Positions 35,501-50,500 of a DNA stretch of 64,000 nucleotides are shown piece after piece. The notes under the pieces were generated by a model. It did no database searches, was not told where the DNA came from, and saw only the letters and a list, made by a program, of their open reading frames with translations. Origin of the DNA: Helopsaltes ochotensis. Its lineage: Eukaryota > Chordata > Aves > Passeriformes > Locustellidae. How positions within the stretch are numbered: position 1 is the first letter of the stretch; every line of letters starts with the position of its first letter. The stretch covers positions 171,874 to 235,873 of the forward strand of contig VXBM01001206.1 in assembly GCA_013400155.1 (NCBI GenBank), given 5' to 3'. A program made the translations under genes and the position numbers.

Positions 35501-38500
35501 CAAGAAGCACATTTTTAATGGCCCAGATAATGTAATAAACTAAGTGGCAAATGCTTTAGAAGTCTAATAATCTTTTCTCTTTGAAAAAAATAATCTGAAA
35601 GAGCTACATGTTTCACTTGGGATTAAAATGAAATCTTACAATTACATTTAGTTCTCACATTGCTGTCCAATCAATTTAAGATTTCCTTTAGAGGCATTTT
35701 CCATTTTCTGGCAGGCACAATTTCCAAGAGGCTACAACTATCTAGCATAACACAGCCACAAGTCCCTAGCATCTCTGTTACAATTCCAGCCAGCAGTTTA
35801 AAACCAGTGACGTAAATCAGCCAAGAGACTCTTCCATTCCACCTTCACGTTTGGATATAACTTCCAGTTAGACACTACAGCATAAACTATGTTCTCCCCT
35901 ACAGCTGCCAATCATCATCCCTTGAAATTTTATAGTAATTTTTAGCAGATACTTTGAATTCCATTTCTTGTAAAGAGTACCAGAAATCTGATAAAGAACT
36001 GAACTTGTATCAGTGTTCAATTTTTATGTACGATCTTAAAGGTGAAACCATAAAGGTACAACTTACAGCTGTTGTTAATAATCTAACTCAATACCTCACC
36101 TGAATACTAATCAACAGCAAACATCAAGGAAGGCTGTAACAAAACCACAAAACCAATCACAGCTTCTTTTAACTTACCTTTGAAAGATGATTTCAAGTTT
36201 TAAATGTGTTACCCCCCAAAAGCAGCCTAAACTTTTAATCCCGCCTCTAAAGAAAATACTCTGTGACCTTCAGTACTGAAGGAACTCAAAAAAAAAAGAT
36301 TAATACCTAATTCTTCAACATATTTAAATTGCAGACATCAGAGATAATGAACCAAGGCAAAGGGGATTGGTGGATTTGGGATTACAGTAGAGATCAAGTC
36401 AGGTTAAAGCTGTTACAGCATTCTGGCATCGCCTCTTTCAAGTATGCCGAGTGTTATAATTCCCTTTGCCACATTAAAAAAAGAAAGTCTTATTAAAAAA
36501 CAAACAAACTAACTTGTTGTGGATACATTTACTCCATTTGCTCATAATAAAGTGATGACTCCTTAGAAGACTCTCCCCTCTTGCATGTGTCAGGTTCTAC
36601 CACACCCCCTTTCTGGATATAGGAGGCAAGAAACACTGTCCAAGTCTTAGGAAAAGCCCACAGTTTACTCCTTAGTCACCATCTAATCCAGTCATGCTCT
36701 GCTCAAGCTTCATCAGTCATTTTAAGGGAAGCCACTTGTCCCCTGGCTGGCAGTTGGCCAATAACTTCTGCTATGCTTTATTTAAATCCTTCACTGTCCA
36801 CGGGTCTCCTCCAATGTGAGATATTAATGGCTTAAAGCCATCACAGTCAAGTAACTATTCTAGGATATCACAGGGAAGCCCTAAACCAATGAAGCACAAA
36901 GCAAACCCGAAATTAGAGAGGGCTCCTGTTGCCAAAGCCTCCACCAGACAGAAAAACTAAAGGAAACAAGAGTGTAATTTATAAGAGGATTCAGCCTTTA
37001 ATACACCACTTGGCTTTATTAAGGGAAACATAACAATAAAAAGTGCATCTATTCAAACAGGATAAAACCACTTATTTTAAATTTTAACATTTTGAATTTC
37101 AAGTGTTCAGGACTGAAAAGCAATCTATAAAGTTTGTCCACTTACAGCAGGGATTGGATGATACATATTCATATACATCAATCCCACAGCATTCCCGACC
37201 TGAACTCAGTTACACTCGCTCAGGTTCCAGCAAAAATCTAGACTTGCACGATCTCGAAGGTTTGATAAAGTAATTGGTTTAATCATAGATCTGTACATGC
37301 AGACACAAACACTAATTACTCACCTGCAGCATCTCCCAGGAAAAAAAAAATCACCCAAGACAGAATGAGACATAGAGACCCAGCAGAAACAACAAAGAGC
37401 AGTTTGTTAAATTGTTTAAGAAGAAAGATAAAAGCAGTTTTACTGCAAAGGCCTTTTCCTGAATTTGGAAGACAAAAGAAGCCATGAGGTCAGAGCATAC
37501 ACTGATATTTATATTTACTAGGTATGCACGTATTTCCCCAATCACCTCACACAAGTTTGATGTAGACATAATAAAAACCTAAAGGATAACTAGATTACTA
37601 CAAACTTAACTCAATTGTTCCGTCTGTAATATGTGAGACTATTCACATTTTCTGTTGCATTTTATGATCTCCCTAACAGAGCTTGCAGTATGTCAGATAA
37701 TAAACAGTGCTAAGAACACCGTGAGTTTTTAAAACCAGGTAAGGCAGAGGACAGATTGTGCCACATTTAGAAAACTAACAAATTAATCTTGTTATTTGAA
37801 GGAGAAGAGCAAAACCTCATATATATAAGACACCATAGAAAACAATAAGAGCTTTTATTGTAAAAACTTGCAAAAACTTTTGCAATCTGTAAATAGAACT
37901 TGAGAGAAAAGCAGTGACAGGAAGAAAAGTGTTAACTTTATGAGCTAAGGTACATTTCACAATTTCATTTTTGGCAGTCCCCAGCTGCTACTCTTTAGTG
38001 GCAACAACCCAACCTGCTTATCCAATCACTTCAAAGCTCACATTTCTACAGTTTGCATCACTCTCAAAAATTCTCAGAACCCTCTAACTTAAAGTGCATA
38101 AATGAATAATGAAGTCTCAAAAACCCATGGAAAGGAGTTTCCCAGAAGGATTCTGAAGGAACACAGCCTTTAGTAGGGGAACAATAAAATTCTGCCACCA
38201 CTAAATTGAAGTTCTGATGCAATTAAGAGTTCACAATGGGAAATCTTCAGGATTAAGAGGTTGCTCCTCCACTGCTTCGGGAGAAGTCATTTAAACAAAA
38301 AAATTTACAAGATAACAATTTAATAGTTCCACTTAGGTTAATATACCGGTTTCACCTTCAAAACTTCTTTCTAGGTTTACAACACAAACTGAAGTTTACT
38401 CAATTCCCTCAGCTAAAGAGGAGACCATGGCAGCTGTCCTTTGCAGCTTTAAATTGCAATAAAGTTTCTCCATCAATCCACCCCATGACTGTGCTGTTAC

Positions 38501-41500
38501 CCAGACTAACCCCACACTAGTAAAAATGAAAACCAAGACCAGACCGTCCAGAACATTTATAATCCATGTAAAAAAAGAGGTAGAACATACAAACAACTGC
38601 AAGAGAATAGACACATCAATGACAAGTTGCAAAAAAAACCCCACAAACCTGAGACAAACCACAAATCTTTATGCATAACGAAAGCAGAGCTTCAGAGAGA
38701 ATTTCAAAAGCAGCAGCTTTGGAAATATATAGTGCAAAAGCTTATCTAAAGAGTATGGGAGAAAGCATAAAATGCCACTGAAGATTTCATCAGGAGACCG
38801 AGGTGTCCTGGGATTTTCAGAGTTAAGAGTCAACATCTTAACAAAGAAATTAACTTACATTTAACAAGATATTAAAGAGAAACAAAAAAACCCAAAGCGT
38901 ATCACACTGAGCTTGTTTTTGGGACACTGGTAGATATAAACTGGGTATCAGACACTTATGATCTCAAATTTAATCACTTCATTAATAGGAAAGATTTTTT
39001 TTCCATTTGTTGTTGAATATGAACCCAGAGAATCCAAGCAACGGCAAACAGTAAATTGTGTCATGTTTATGTGAAAGAAAAACTTCAGATTTGGAGAAGT
39101 AAAGTAATCAGAACAAAGGAACAAAACTTCATTCAAAACATTAGGCCAAAATAAGCAAAAATCACCAAGACCCTGGAGGAACTACAGAGTCCCACAACTT
39201 TCACCAGGAATTAAGATTATACTCAAGATGTTAATTTAGCATAAAATACTCTGTCAAATGGAGAAAGACAAAACTACCCAAAAGAGTCAAAGCACTCATT
39301 TTTTGCAAATAAAATACTTAGCAGGTAATTAAAGCTCTTCCAGCTTCTCTCTTTCTCCACAATTTGAGGATAAAACATTTATTTCCCCAGAAAACAGACA
39401 ATGCTCCAAACTTCCACTCCAACACCAAGCAATAACAACTTCATCACTAGCTGACCTACATATAAATAGGAACAGAACAATTACTTTACAAGAAGATATT
39501 AACTTGACCTAAAGCCACATTGAAATATAATTTTGCTATCTATATTCTCATGAGGCTGCTTTTAATCAGGCCAATTTAATTGTCAGCATTTCAAATGACT
39601 ATTTAAAAAACAAAACAAAAAAACCCAGGGAGCTTCAGCAAACAGCTCTATAGACCAATCCCTGTAAAAACTCTGCCAAATTAACTGGCATTTCAATATC
39701 CCTCCAAAATTAACAGTGAAAGAATTATATTCCCCGTAATAATTCCAAGTCAGGCACTCTTGCCACTGGATTGATAAGGAGTGTGAAATATAGGTTTTCT
39801 TTCCTAGCAGATTGTAGAAATCCCAATCACTTAAGGTATAGCACTCGTTAGCATGCTTGCAAATTTCAACTTCTTTTTGAGTCATCTTCAAAAACCCAAA
39901 GGCTGTCAGTATCTGTGGCATCAAAAATTACCTCTTAAAAATATGAGTTGTGATACTCCAAATACAAGAAGTGAATAAATATAAGGATGGCTCAGTCCTC
40001 TGAAGTTTCTGAACTTCTAGATGGGCTTGTAGCAAGAAGATATTTAAGTCTGAAAGCCTGAGCTCTATGGGCAGGGAAAAAACCTAATAACCATTAATTA
40101 GATCAGTTTCCTACTATCATGCTTCAGCAATGCTGTAAGCATTAGAAAGGAGTAAGAATACTTCTCTTTGCAGAGGGTTTTCCCAAAAAGCAGAAAAGGA
40201 GCTACGGCAGCCACAGAACACCAAGCAAAGAAAACAAATCTCCTCCCTAATTTCTGCAAGAAATGGCTACAAATCCTTGTGCCTGATTAGGCAAATTTGA
40301 GACAAATACGAAAGATAAGAATATACCCAGAAATTAAATGTAGCATGTTATCCTCTGACACCAAGTGATGAACATTCAAATTACTATATTTGTTAATATA
40401 TAATTATATAACTAGTTATATATATATATCTATTCATTAATGTTATATAATTAAAGTATTTCTTTCCTCATGTAGCTAGCAATGGTCCCTTGCCACAAAT
40501 TGTTACCAAACTTTAGCAAGTAAAGAATGGAAGATCGTTATCAGTTAGAAAATAAGTTTAGGTGGCACATTTTTTTGGGGAAGTTTAGACAGCAGAGTCA
40601 CTGGAAGTGGTATTTTGTCGAGATACGATATGAAATGAACGAGATATGATATGAAATGAACGACATTCACATGCTGAGATGTTTAAGGCAAAAAAGGGGT
40701 GTTTATTTCAAGACCTCAATATTTATAGAATTCCAGAAGTGACCATGGATTGGAAGATGAAATTGCCACCTCTCCAACCACCCTGGTCAAACCAGCAGTC
40801 CATCAATTCTCTCCTCCTCCAGAAAAGAATGTAAACAATTATTATTTACGTGAAAGTGCGTGAGAAACTCCGTTACAGAAATATAAACATCAGAAGCCTT
40901 AGAAGAACTTTAGAAGAACAAGGTAACAGTATTTATAGAGGGCAAAGAAAATAGCAAAGACATATTTTAACAGATTATAATGCATCGTACATCAGTATTA
41001 TGCCACTTAATAATAAAAAGTAAAAGACTCTACTGCAGTTCAGTGTAATTCCTGATTCACAGAAGTAGGTTAGAAAGAGGCAAGAACAACACGACCTTTC
41101 TCTAAACTGGTTTTCCTAAGTTTTTAGATTTCAACAGTGTATTCAGTCGTGTTAACTGCAAAGGGTAAGGCTTTAGGAACAGTTACAGAGGTGTTATAAA
41201 TTAATCTGAAAAGGTCTGGAGGAAAAAAAAAAATTACGATGCAGCTCTACCGCACGCAACAGTTTAGTGCCGATTTTAACAAAAGTCCTTGAGCAGGGAG
41301 GTGTAAGCATCAACTCAAAGTGTCAGTAATTCACCAAGGCTCTACCACAAAGGGTTTAACAGAGTCAGCAAAGTCACACAGCTCAGCACACGGCACTGCA
41401 CTGAAACAGGCTGCTGTCACCAGCCTTGCTTCCCATGTAAGAAACTTATCAACACTTCAGCACCACCTAGGAAATCAAAAAGGGAAATCTGAGTTTGAAA

Positions 41501-44500
41501 GGAGATAAACATCTTATGGGTGCCCAACAAGAGAGAAAGAGGAAATGGTACAATTAAAAAAATAAAATCACAAAGTAGGTAGAATGTCATTCAGGATCCA
41601 TCACAAAAGAGGCTGAAGAACATTGTGAAGAGCTGTGAAAATGACACATACCTCCAAACAGAAAAGACAGTTCAAAAATGAGATTTGATTTCACAAAGTG
41701 ACACGAACAAAAACAATCAAGGAGGCAAAGATCCAGAACTGGGCAAGATGTGCAAATCGAAGGAAGAAGCAGGCTATGCTGAAGGGGAATTGTTGCATAG
41801 AAACAGATTCTGAAATACAGAGATTGTTCACATCCTGGTATTCTCAACCAGTTCACACTAATCTTAGTTTTGTCTTTTTCTTTTTTACTGAAGGAAAATA
41901 ACTTAATCAGAACTTGCAGCTGTCAGCTAATAAATGGAGACATTTTAACAAGTTCTGTTTTAGTTTATGCTATTCAAAGATTCACAAAGAATAAAAATTA
42001 ATCCTAAGGTTTGAAAACAGGCCCTACCAACACTGTGATTCAAAACAGAGGGATCAAACCCACTGTGATTATCAAGAAATTTACAAAACATTAAACAGGT
42101 CTTCTTGGCATTACCAGCTTCCGTTCTGAAGTGAACACTTAATTTCCAGCACTCAAGAATTTTCCACAAATTAGAACTTGGTGTTCTGAAGATGCATTAC
42201 AAATTTCCAAAGTCTTCCAATTATCACAATTCTTATCACAGATTTCCCAGTAAGATGAAAGCAAAATGCAACATAATAAAACACATATACACAAAAAACA
42301 AAATCAAAACAAAACACCAAAACAAAACAAAACCCCACCAACAATCCAACAAATGCTTTCAATTAAGGTCTTCCCTGCTGTGGAATATTTAAACCTTCAA
42401 ACAGTTTTCTCTTTATGATATGTGTCATGGAGAAAGTACTGACTATTTTTAGTCATACCACTGAGGTGATGTCCACTCAGGAGTTGGTTACATTAAGTAA
42501 TACTCAAATGCTATTTGGAAGAATATTTTAGGTTAAGTTCTTCAGGGCAGGAACTGATTTATTTCTTACATACAGGAATGCAAATATTGAGTATCAAATA
42601 GAGACATTTTGTTACAAGCTAATAATAGGGTACTCGAAGGATTAAATTAGAAGTCCAAACTAATATCAGTAGCTGATAAACACTCAAGTCAAATGTTTGA
42701 AGAATTATCCAAAACCTCATTACCAGAATAGTTCTAAGATCTCTAAATAAAAGATTCACAGCACTTGCTAGAGATTGCTCAATCTTGAAAGAAATCAAAG
42801 CTTATTAATTGCTGTAATTGACAATACAACCAGAAGCAGCTGTCCTGAAGAGCCGTAAATTTCCTTAAGTAGTAAATGTACATAAAGTTGTAAATGTAAT
42901 TAAAAATAATTTTAAGAGTGTACACAATGCACATTAGAAAAACTGCTGCTACATACAGGGTCTATAGTTCCAAAATAAGTCCAGTAGATGCACCCCTGCA
43001 GAGCTCCAGGGACTTCCAGCAATAATTCCCAGGTGCTCACAATCAAGAATCCAGTCCAAGGATTCTTGCAAAGACTGACAATTGTTCGTGTAATCACAAC
43101 CTGTGCACAGAACCACAGGCCACTATCTTATGTTTTCATGTGCCATACTTCCAAAACTTTCCAGTTTGCAAGCATTAAAGGCAGTATATACATTTGCATA
43201 CCAGTCTGTAATACTGCAAATCAAAGAACGTTTGTAATTGAAGTGTTGAAGTGTTTTCACAGCTCTTTGTGAAACGCTGGCTAACAAGGATTGACTTGAC
43301 ACAACATTTATGGCACTGCACAGATGCTACACAATACCTTTGAGAAAGTAGATAAAACTAGTTAAACCCATCCTCTCTCTAAAACCTATTTTTCTGGAAT
43401 CTTTAGTTGTTCTGCCCCCTGCTATAGAGCAGTACACTATTATTACATCATTAAATAAAAATGCCTAAATCTAAACCCACCATCTTAGTCTCTTTTACTC
43501 ACATGGCTTGTTCTCTCACCAAAAAAGGCCATTTTGACCAGCTTTTAACTCACCATCCCATCTTTTCAAGGCCTCTCAAAAGAGAATTTTTCAGAATTGA
43601 CCTTCATCAAAACTCAGCTGCACCAACACTAGAGCTGCACTATAACACTCGAGAGTATGCAAGATTCAAACTTACTAACCTTTCATATTTTACAAATTAT
43701 ATTTATCTGATTTTTCAATGCACTGTCTGAAAACATAAACAAACAAACCCCTAACACCAGTGGTACCTACTGCAAATGCTTTAGTCTTATTAATAAAATA
43801 AACAGCGTTTTGAATAAAACTAACACTGCTTTTATAAGAATCACTGGGAAAATTTAAAGATAAGTAGTAAACAGGTACTTTACTTGATACCTCTGAGAAG
43901 AAAAGTTATTAGAGTGCCAGGATAGTCTATTTGAGTCAAATATAAAAATCAAGTCTATTTATTCATCTGACATTTTTATTATTGCTGCTTAGAAGGTCTC
44001 CTATTTATCACAGGTTTTTTTTCTAGACTTGTTAGCAGATCTACATGCAATCAAGCTTTAATCTAAAAAAAATCTGTGAAGTGTCACCTCAGCATTACCA
44101 ACAAAACTGACTCAAGGCTGCTCAGATACCACAGTGCTAAGCCTGTTAGCAGTGGCTCAATACTAAATTAAACTTCCCAAGGGAACATCTTAGATACACA
44201 AGACTGAAAAGCTGTTTAGTCATCATGCCCACAGAGTACGTGAGTTCTCCTTCACCAGCTCAGGACTGAAGCACAGCCATGGAGCTCAGTGAAAAAGGAA
44301 CCCACCAACAAACCAAACAACTCCTTTTAAAGTCCTCTCTGCTAGCCATAGTCACATTTATCTGAGGGAATTCAAGTGACTTTTTTCAACTTCACTGATG
44401 CTATTCAAAACCTACACAGCAGTGAAACAACAGTTGGTTTTATCTTTTACCCCAAAACATCTGATAAATGTACACAGAGGAGATACTCACAGGGTAACAA

Positions 44501-47500
44501 CAGAGAAGATGTAGAAAAAGAGTCCTGTCGTTTCCAGCTGATGAAAATAAGGGGTAAAAAAAAATCTCCATATTTGTCACAAATGTATCAGAGGAAGAAA
44601 AAGTTCCACAGCATTTAAAGATGATCCTAGGATTGCATTCTTGTGAGAATCCCAGCTGAATCCACTTTTCCAGTTGCTTGGTTTCTGCCCAGAAATATAT
44701 CAACCCTGGGCTTCATTTCTAGGCTTCCTATCTGTTGTCCCATTCCCTCCTCTCCTGCCCCTCCCAAATTCTGGCTGAATTGCTTCCACAAATGTCTGAC
44801 TATATTTTTTCAATTCCTACCTTACCTAACTTAGGCAATATTATAAACTATTGTAACTTTAAGCTGACTCAAGCTTCAGTTCTTTGCCGTAAGTTTGCTT
44901 AAAAATGTTCACCAACACAGACTTTGCAAATATTCACTGACACAACCTGTTTACAGTTTGGAAGCCAAGATTTTTATTAGCAGTTCGTAAGAAATGCTGC
45001 CTTTAATCCAACACATTTAATAAGTTTCCAAGTCTTCTTTGATGCAGTTAAGGATTATTTATATCATCAGATTTCTTCCTTAATTGTGGAAGGGAGTATC
45101 AATAGCAGGGCCAAATGACTGTCAAGTTACAAGTGAGTCAGATATAGTCTCCAGCCTGTTTTGTACCATCAACACGGTTTTGCCCAAGCAATTAAGTGCT
45201 TGTAGCAACATAAAAAACATGGTCTGTATGGAAAAAGCCTAAGAAAGTATAGCTACCAAATTAAAATTTTCAAGCTAGGCAAAATGTCAAAATTAAGAAG
45301 AAATGACAGAAATTACTTCATTTGAAAGACAGGGGGTTTATTCTTAGACACACCTGAAACTTTAAAAAAGCCAACTCTCCACAGACTTTTGCCACTCAAA
45401 TTATATATATAAGACCTGAACAGAAAGACAAGACATAGTTTAAGCTTAGCCCTGGTTAAACTCATCTCAATATTACTAAATACAGTATTTCATACAGTGA
45501 CCAAAAAAATCTAGTTACATCATGCACCAAGTAGAATATATTGCTTCCAGTCCTGGACTTTCCCAGAATACTTGAACTAGTGTACCAAAAGATTTATCTA
45601 TTACAGATGAAATAAAAGATGTTGGTGCACGTCCAAGACTTCCCCACTTCATCCAGCACATTAAGGCAATCTCTGTAGCTGATCTTTCTGACACTGCTGG
45701 CCTCAAGATTACTTTAGGCCACTGACAACTAAGAAACAGAGTCGCTTTTGCAGGATATTAAAGGCCCATCTCCAGCTCTAATGACAAAAAGCAGTCACTT
45801 AAGGTGGTTAAAAACATTGTTACAAATATGTTAGAAGGCAGCCAGTGACCACTGAACAAGCACCACATGCCCTAAACGCAATGGACAATGCACAGCCCAT
45901 TTTCTAGTGGCTGCATTTTAATTCCAAGACCCCTGAATTTGTAACAGCTACTTTGATTTAGATGTTTTTATTTTCAAAGCTACAAACACACATTTCCAAT
46001 ATCACATACTAATGCTAACTTCTAAACAATAACAATGACCTTGGATAAATTTATTACCCTGCCACGACCTCGACCTGTTCCATTTGCAGAACAAGAGCAG
46101 AACTTACCAGCTTCACAAGAGCACAGCAAGTTAAATTCTTATGGTCTTTGGGAAAGAAGGAACACCTTTAAGTAATTTATATAATCATATCAGCCAGTAA
46201 AATTCCAACTGTTAAGAGTTCCAACTTTTCTATATTTTAATTAACAGAGGCCTGCAAGTCAAACAAGATGCTCATTTTCTAATGGTGTCCTGCTCAGAGT
46301 TTCCAGCTGCATAACCTTTAAGCACAAGCACTTTTGACTCCTCTTTTCGTGCTGACAGTATGCCTGTCATCATTCCCTCCCCACCACTTCAATTTCTACT
46401 GCCTCTGTCATCATTCCCTCCCCACTATTTCAACTTTTACTGCCCCATCCTCACAGTGCTCGCTCCTCCAGCGGCAGAAGAGCTGGATTATGACAAGGAC
46501 ATCACACAGTAGCACCCTCTCTGTTTCAGCTGATTCTGGCAAAAAAATAGCATGTAGGAGGTATGGAAACAGTCAGTCCCCTTTAACCCCATGGTCCTTC
46601 TGTAAGGAACATAAAGGAATAAACAAGCTCAGGAAAATAGAACACCACAGTGTAATTTTTCTCCCAATTACAACTTGACAAATGATATTATACAGGGAAG
46701 GGAGAACAGGCTTGGCAGGGAAGAGGAGGGGCAAGGAAATTGAGAGCAAATTGCTTTCAAGAAGTCATTATTACCTCAAATTACAAAAAATGTCTTTTCC
46801 TGAAAACAATGTTTGGTCATCATTTCATATCGTTAAACCAAAGTCTTTAGAATCATGGAATCAGTCAGGTTGGAAAAGACCGAGATCACTGAGACCAACC
46901 TACAGAATTTTACACTCAACTACCATTCAGATATAAAATGTTTTAGGAGGATACCATTTTCTTTAGTGAAACACAGCTAAATACAGGCAGTAAAAAATGG
47001 GGAGGCAAAGCAAAACAATTCTTCAAACTAGAAGAAAAAAAAATCAAAGCAACATTGAAAAATCTTATGCAAGATTAGTTTTATGAATTAGTAAAAGAAC
47101 ACTACTAAGCCTATCTACAATTTAAAAAAAAAGCTATTTCTTCTGTAACACAGCTAGCTAAGCACCAATTCAGCACCTACACGAAGGGACTGGAGCATCT
47201 CTCTTACAAGGAAAGCCTGAGGGAGCCAGGACTTAATCAATGTATCTCAATATCTGAGGGGAGATTTCCAAAAGGATGGACCAGGCTCTGCTGAGCAACA
47301 GGACAAGAGGCAGTGGAGAGAAAAACTTCCGATGCCCAGGAGTTCCACCTCAGCATGAGGAAGAACTTCCTCAGCGTGCAGTGACCGCACATGGAACAGA
47401 TCACTCAGAGGGCGTGGAGTCTCCCTCGCTGCAGATATTCCAGAACCATTTGGATACAACCCCGTGCAATGAGCTCCAGGATGACCCTGCTTGAGCAGGG

Positions 47501-50500
47501 AGGTTGGAGCAGGTGCCCCACCCTGGTACCTTCCAACCCGACCCATTCTGTGAGGAGGCAGAAGCGGACACGGAGAAATGGTTTGGCGTCAAAATGTGCA
47601 TTTCTGCCTCATCTGAAATACCAGAATCACTGCATTCTCTTTTGCTGGCACTGATTGACACAAGACAGACCCATCTACTTTAAGATACGAATAAGCCCCA
47701 CAATTTAGGTGTTATTAATCTCACTCCCTTAAAATTTTCCTTTTACCTGCTAAGGCAGATGCCTTAGGTGATGAAGCTCCTGAGGTATGCCCACCACAAA
47801 CTATTTTCCCTTCAACCACTCCATTTTCATTCCTCCCTACTGTTAAATTAATAGCTTAACCATATAAAAAAAAAAATCCTACTTCTACCACAGGAATGGT
47901 GAGAAAATATAATTACTTCTTAAAAAGCCTTTTCCTTTCTTCACCAACAGGTTCTCTCCTCCTGTTTAGGAATAACAACTAAAGCATTTAACACCCTCCC
48001 TGCTAAATAGTAAAGAATTATCTAAAGTGGTTTTTTTTTTTTTTTCTGGGGGTCTTTTTGTTTTATTGCAAAAAAAACCAAAAACTGTTTAGGAGGTTCT
48101 TTACTCTAGTAATTTAGAACCAGTGTTAGATTAGTTCTGGCTGGAGAATATGCACCAGAGGCACTAGCATTCAAGTGAAGTGAGTCAAAACAACTGAATA
48201 AGAGACTAGTTAAGATGGGTGCACGATGTAACATGTTTTGGGTGATTCCTGCAGAATTCTGGGGCTTCTGTACTACATCTATAAAGTTCAAGAACTGCAT
48301 ACGAACCAGAACACAGACCATCCCAAGAAAACAGGATTTATCTATCTAAAACTAAGATCATTGAATACTTCTATCCGTGCTGTTTACCTTTTCCTAGAAA
48401 ACACTACTCATAGGAAAAACTTGCTAAGTCAACTCTGACAAAAATAGCTTATCAACATTACTTGCAGCATTACGTAAGGGACTCGTCATCGTATGCTCTG
48501 ACAGATTATTTTAGACCAGCTACACCTAAACATCCAGAAGAACACTGTTTGATTCACTAGATAGTTTTATCTTAAGCTACCTATTACAAACACAATATGT
48601 TACCTCTTTTTTCACCATAACTGTTAGTTCGCTCATCCTGTAGGAACATAAAAGAAATGTTGCTCTAAACTGTGAAAAAAGAATTTCTCTAATACTGTAA
48701 GGGTTGAAATATGATGTACTCCTTCATTAAAACTGAGCTCTTTCGATGAGAACATCCCCTGATTAATGACAACAAAAACAATAGCAACTTAAATTAAATG
48801 CTGGGGGTGGTTTTTTGTTAATGTATACTTTTATATTAGTTTTCAGACTAAAAGGCACCTAAGATCAGGTGTTACCAGAGCCAGTGTAGTGATACAGGTA
48901 CAGTTGTGTTCTACTTATTCAAGCAGCTTTACTGCTAGAGATAAGTCAGCACACCTTTTTTCCACAGTTTATGCATTTCCACATTGCAATGCATCAAACA
49001 CTAGTCAGAAAGCAATGAAGTAATGATCAACACAATTATACCTAGGAAAGCTTTTGCTACAACAGAAGGGAGGGAAAAATAATCAAAGGTAATAATACAT
49101 GAAAGTTAAGTTCATTAAAGGTCACTGACATGGGCATCACAGTTCCATAATATTTCTTTCCTTTTATGTATGTTAGTCTATCTCATCTGGCAGGTCTTTG
49201 AGAACAAAATTTTCACAGCAGACCCAACTACTGGCAGGATGAGCAAAACTGTTGTGTGGAAAATGATCACTGCTCATGATGATCTATACATTCAAAGTAA
49301 TTAGCAGTATTGCAGCCATGGCATAAGTGGTAACAACTTTTTAAAGCCTCAAATTCATTAACGTCTTGTTCTCAAAATATGAGAAAGTATTTTTTTCCCC
49401 CTCACAGTCTTGATGTGCTCCCAACCGAAACCAAACCTTTATACATTTCAAAGCACTTCTCCAAATGCACATCTATCAAAGTGTACACACAAAACCAACC
49501 TGAGCAAGGCACTTTAGCTTCTGCCACAACTTTATTTTTTAAAGGGAAGACTGCAGTGCGTGCTTAAAAATAAGAGGAAACCCATTTTTTGACTTCCAGG
49601 CCCTGTGAGGTCTAACGTGCAATGTGATAACCAGCTGGCCTCGGTCTGAAAGGGTTAAAAAAAACAACACCAAAAATATTTAAACTACTTGTATTTCTCC
49701 AGCTGTAGAACCAAAATACTGCCGGTTCTTTCTGCAGCCAGGGCACTGGACAATTTAGGCTAAAATAAATGTTTATTTAAAAAAAAAGGGCGTTGATTTC
49801 TTGGCAGCGGCGGAAAGCAGGGAGACACCCCTAGTGTCGACGTAAAATACTACAGGACTCCATACTGTATCTCCAGGTTGATTTTACGGCAGAAAAAAAA
49901 AAAAGGGGAAATTTAAACCCGTCACGATTGAAAAAACAGAGCGACTCCGGCACAAACACACACACACACCTGGACACATCGCACTCCCTCAAACCCCGAG
50001 CACCCATGGGCGCTGAAGCGACAGCTTCCCGGCCCCAGCCCGCTTACAGCGCCCATTTATCCACTCCATTGGGCTACGTGCATGATTACAGCTTTCCGGT
50101 CCGCACACAAACAGCACAGCACAGCACAGCAGAGCAGAGCAGAGCAGAGCGCTGCTGCCGCTGCACCGGGGGCGGGGGGAGAACCCCGCGGAGCTGCGAA
50201 CCAGCCCCCGCACGGCAGCGCTGCCGACACCGCCCGCCCCTCGCTCCCCGAAGGCTCCAGGGGGGCCTTCCGTGGAACCGACGGGCGGGGAGGGCCGGGC
50301 GAGGCAAGGGAAGGGAAGAAGGGCCGAGCCCCGACAAGCACCGCCGAGGCGGCGGAGGGAGGAGGCGGAGAGCCAGCGGCGTTCCGCGGAGGGCAGCGGG
50401 GATGCGCCCGCCGCCGCCGAGGGAAGCCCAACGAGGCGCTCGCCCGCCGGAGGACGTGGACGGCCCGGGGGCGGGAGGAGCCGGGTCAGGGGCAGGGCAG

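Noticed and set aside
38396..38662. 88-codon minus-strand frame with hydrophobic stretches
   Set aside because: No family resemblance, and hydrophobic runs are expected when A-rich intron sequence is read on the opposite strand.
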